Source: JBOGFC01 sp050742155 | Lineage (GTDB): Bacteria; Actinomycetota; Acidimicrobiia; Spongiisociales; JALYHC01 | Assembly: GCA_050742155.1 (NCBI GenBank) | Contig: JBOGFC010000148.1 | Location: 1-6,198, forward strand | Direction of reading: 5' to 3' | DNA length: 6,198 bases | Shown: piece after piece, positions 5,816-6,198 of the stretch | How the letters are laid out: every line of letters begins with the position of its first letter | Numbering within the stretch: position 1 is the stretch's first letter | Program-made: the position numbers and the translations under genes | Notes under the pieces: model-generated | What the model was told of the DNA's origin: nothing | The model's database searches: none | Seen by the model: only the letters and a program-made list of their open reading frames with translations

Positions 5816-6198
5816 AAGAATTGTCAAGTACTACAAGGCTTTTCGGGCCAATCCGATTCCTGGTCCGATCGGTAGAGAGCATGTTAGGACGAATCAGACG
5901 CTCAATCTGCTCGGCCTTCAAAGCGGCCGAATCCCCAACTACAAATAGGACTTCCGGGGGTTATTCCGTATCCCCACCGCGGTGCACAGCGCTGATACAG
6001 CGTCTGATTCTCCGGTTCCAACGAGGGCGGCCGATGCAGGTGACGGCATGTCGATTCCGAGCACCGGCCTTCGAGCTGCTTGGGGGGGTCAGATCGACCG
6101 GTTGGCTCATGCAGAGTGGCCAAGGCAGGCAGGCTGGCGATGCCAGACGCCGGGCAGGATGCGGAGAACAGTCGCGCGAGCCAAGCGGCGTCCTGATC
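5816..6198. other. Non-coding flank upstream of tRNA-Arg, with tRNA-like and inverted repeats
   Basis: No gene is supported. The - strand open frame 5902-6123 has no domain and unconvincing composition. The stretch must hold the tRNA promoter, but no clear -10/-35 pair at good spacing is visible; a TTGACA on the - strand lies too close to the tRNA to serve it. A 12-base perfect inverted repeat joins 5891-5902 (gaatcagacgct) and 5999-6010. A smaller inverted repeat, TCGGCC/GGCCGA, occurs at 5911-5930. Confidence 0.55.
5892..5907 (-). repeat. Fragment resembling the D-stem / anticodon-stem part of tRNA-Arg
   Basis: Bases 5892-5907 match 14 of 16 bases of the intact tRNA at 5781-5796, including an exact run of ten (tcagacgctc), in the same orientation and 111 bases away on the tRNA's 5' side. 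Nine of the same ten bases occur again inverted at 5998-6007. It may be a relic of an older duplication or a chance match. Confidence 0.3.

Noticed and set aside
5822..5827. TTGACA (on the - strand) as the -35 box of the tRNA promoter
   Set aside because: It sits about six bases before the tRNA 5' end, so the -10 would fall inside the tRNA gene.
5733..5921. A 62-codon - strand open frame over the tRNA gene
   Set aside because: It is simply the tRNA-Arg sequence and its upstream flank read as protein.
5911..5930. TCGGCC/GGCCGA inverted repeat as a terminator or operator
   Set aside because: Six-pair GC palindromes are frequent in such DNA; there is no T-run and no adjacent gene that needs one.

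Overview
The window is GC-rich with GC-biased third codon positions. It carries a CCA-less tRNA-Arg(ACG) gene, a class III nucleotide cyclase fused to a STAND ATPase, and weak or absent Shine-Dalgarno sites. Together these suggest a chromosome of an actinomycete-like bacterium (Actinomycetota). The genus cannot be read from the sequence.

Layout. Positions 1-130 hold the last 30 codons and probable right end of an IS630-type transposase gene on the + strand. Positions 210-2984 (- strand) hold one large signalling gene: an adenylate-cyclase-like catalytic domain, then an NB-ARC/STAND ATPase, then TPR-like helical repeats. All six canonical cyclase catalytic positions are present, and there is no C-terminal DNA-binding domain. 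Positions 2985-3701 contain no gene I can support. Positions 3702-5782 look like a small integrated element. An intact tRNA-Arg(ACG) gene lies at 5741-5815 (- strand). Its last 42 nt, from the first base of the anticodon loop to the discriminator base, recur exactly and in the same orientation at 3703-3744. This is the geometry left when a tyrosine recombinase inserts an element into a tRNA gene. Between the copies lie a two-gene - strand operon (AraC-type regulator, then a VOC/glyoxalase-fold protein) and, next to the broken att copy, a set of 10-bp tandem repeats. There is also a decayed reading frame that resembles the C-terminus of a tyrosine recombinase; its in-frame TGA and missing catalytic Tyr suggest the element is stranded. 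Positions 5816-6198 contain no convincing gene, but they do contain a second fragment resembling part of the 5' half of the same tRNA.

Working model. A tRNA-Arg-targeting element brought in or captured the AraC-VOC pair and then lost its integrase and most of its body, leaving about 2 kb bounded by attL and attR. The AraC protein probably controls itself and the co-transcribed VOC gene. The cyclase-STAND-TPR protein lies outside the island, is probably chromosomal, and probably links ATP-dependent ligand or partner sensing to cAMP production.
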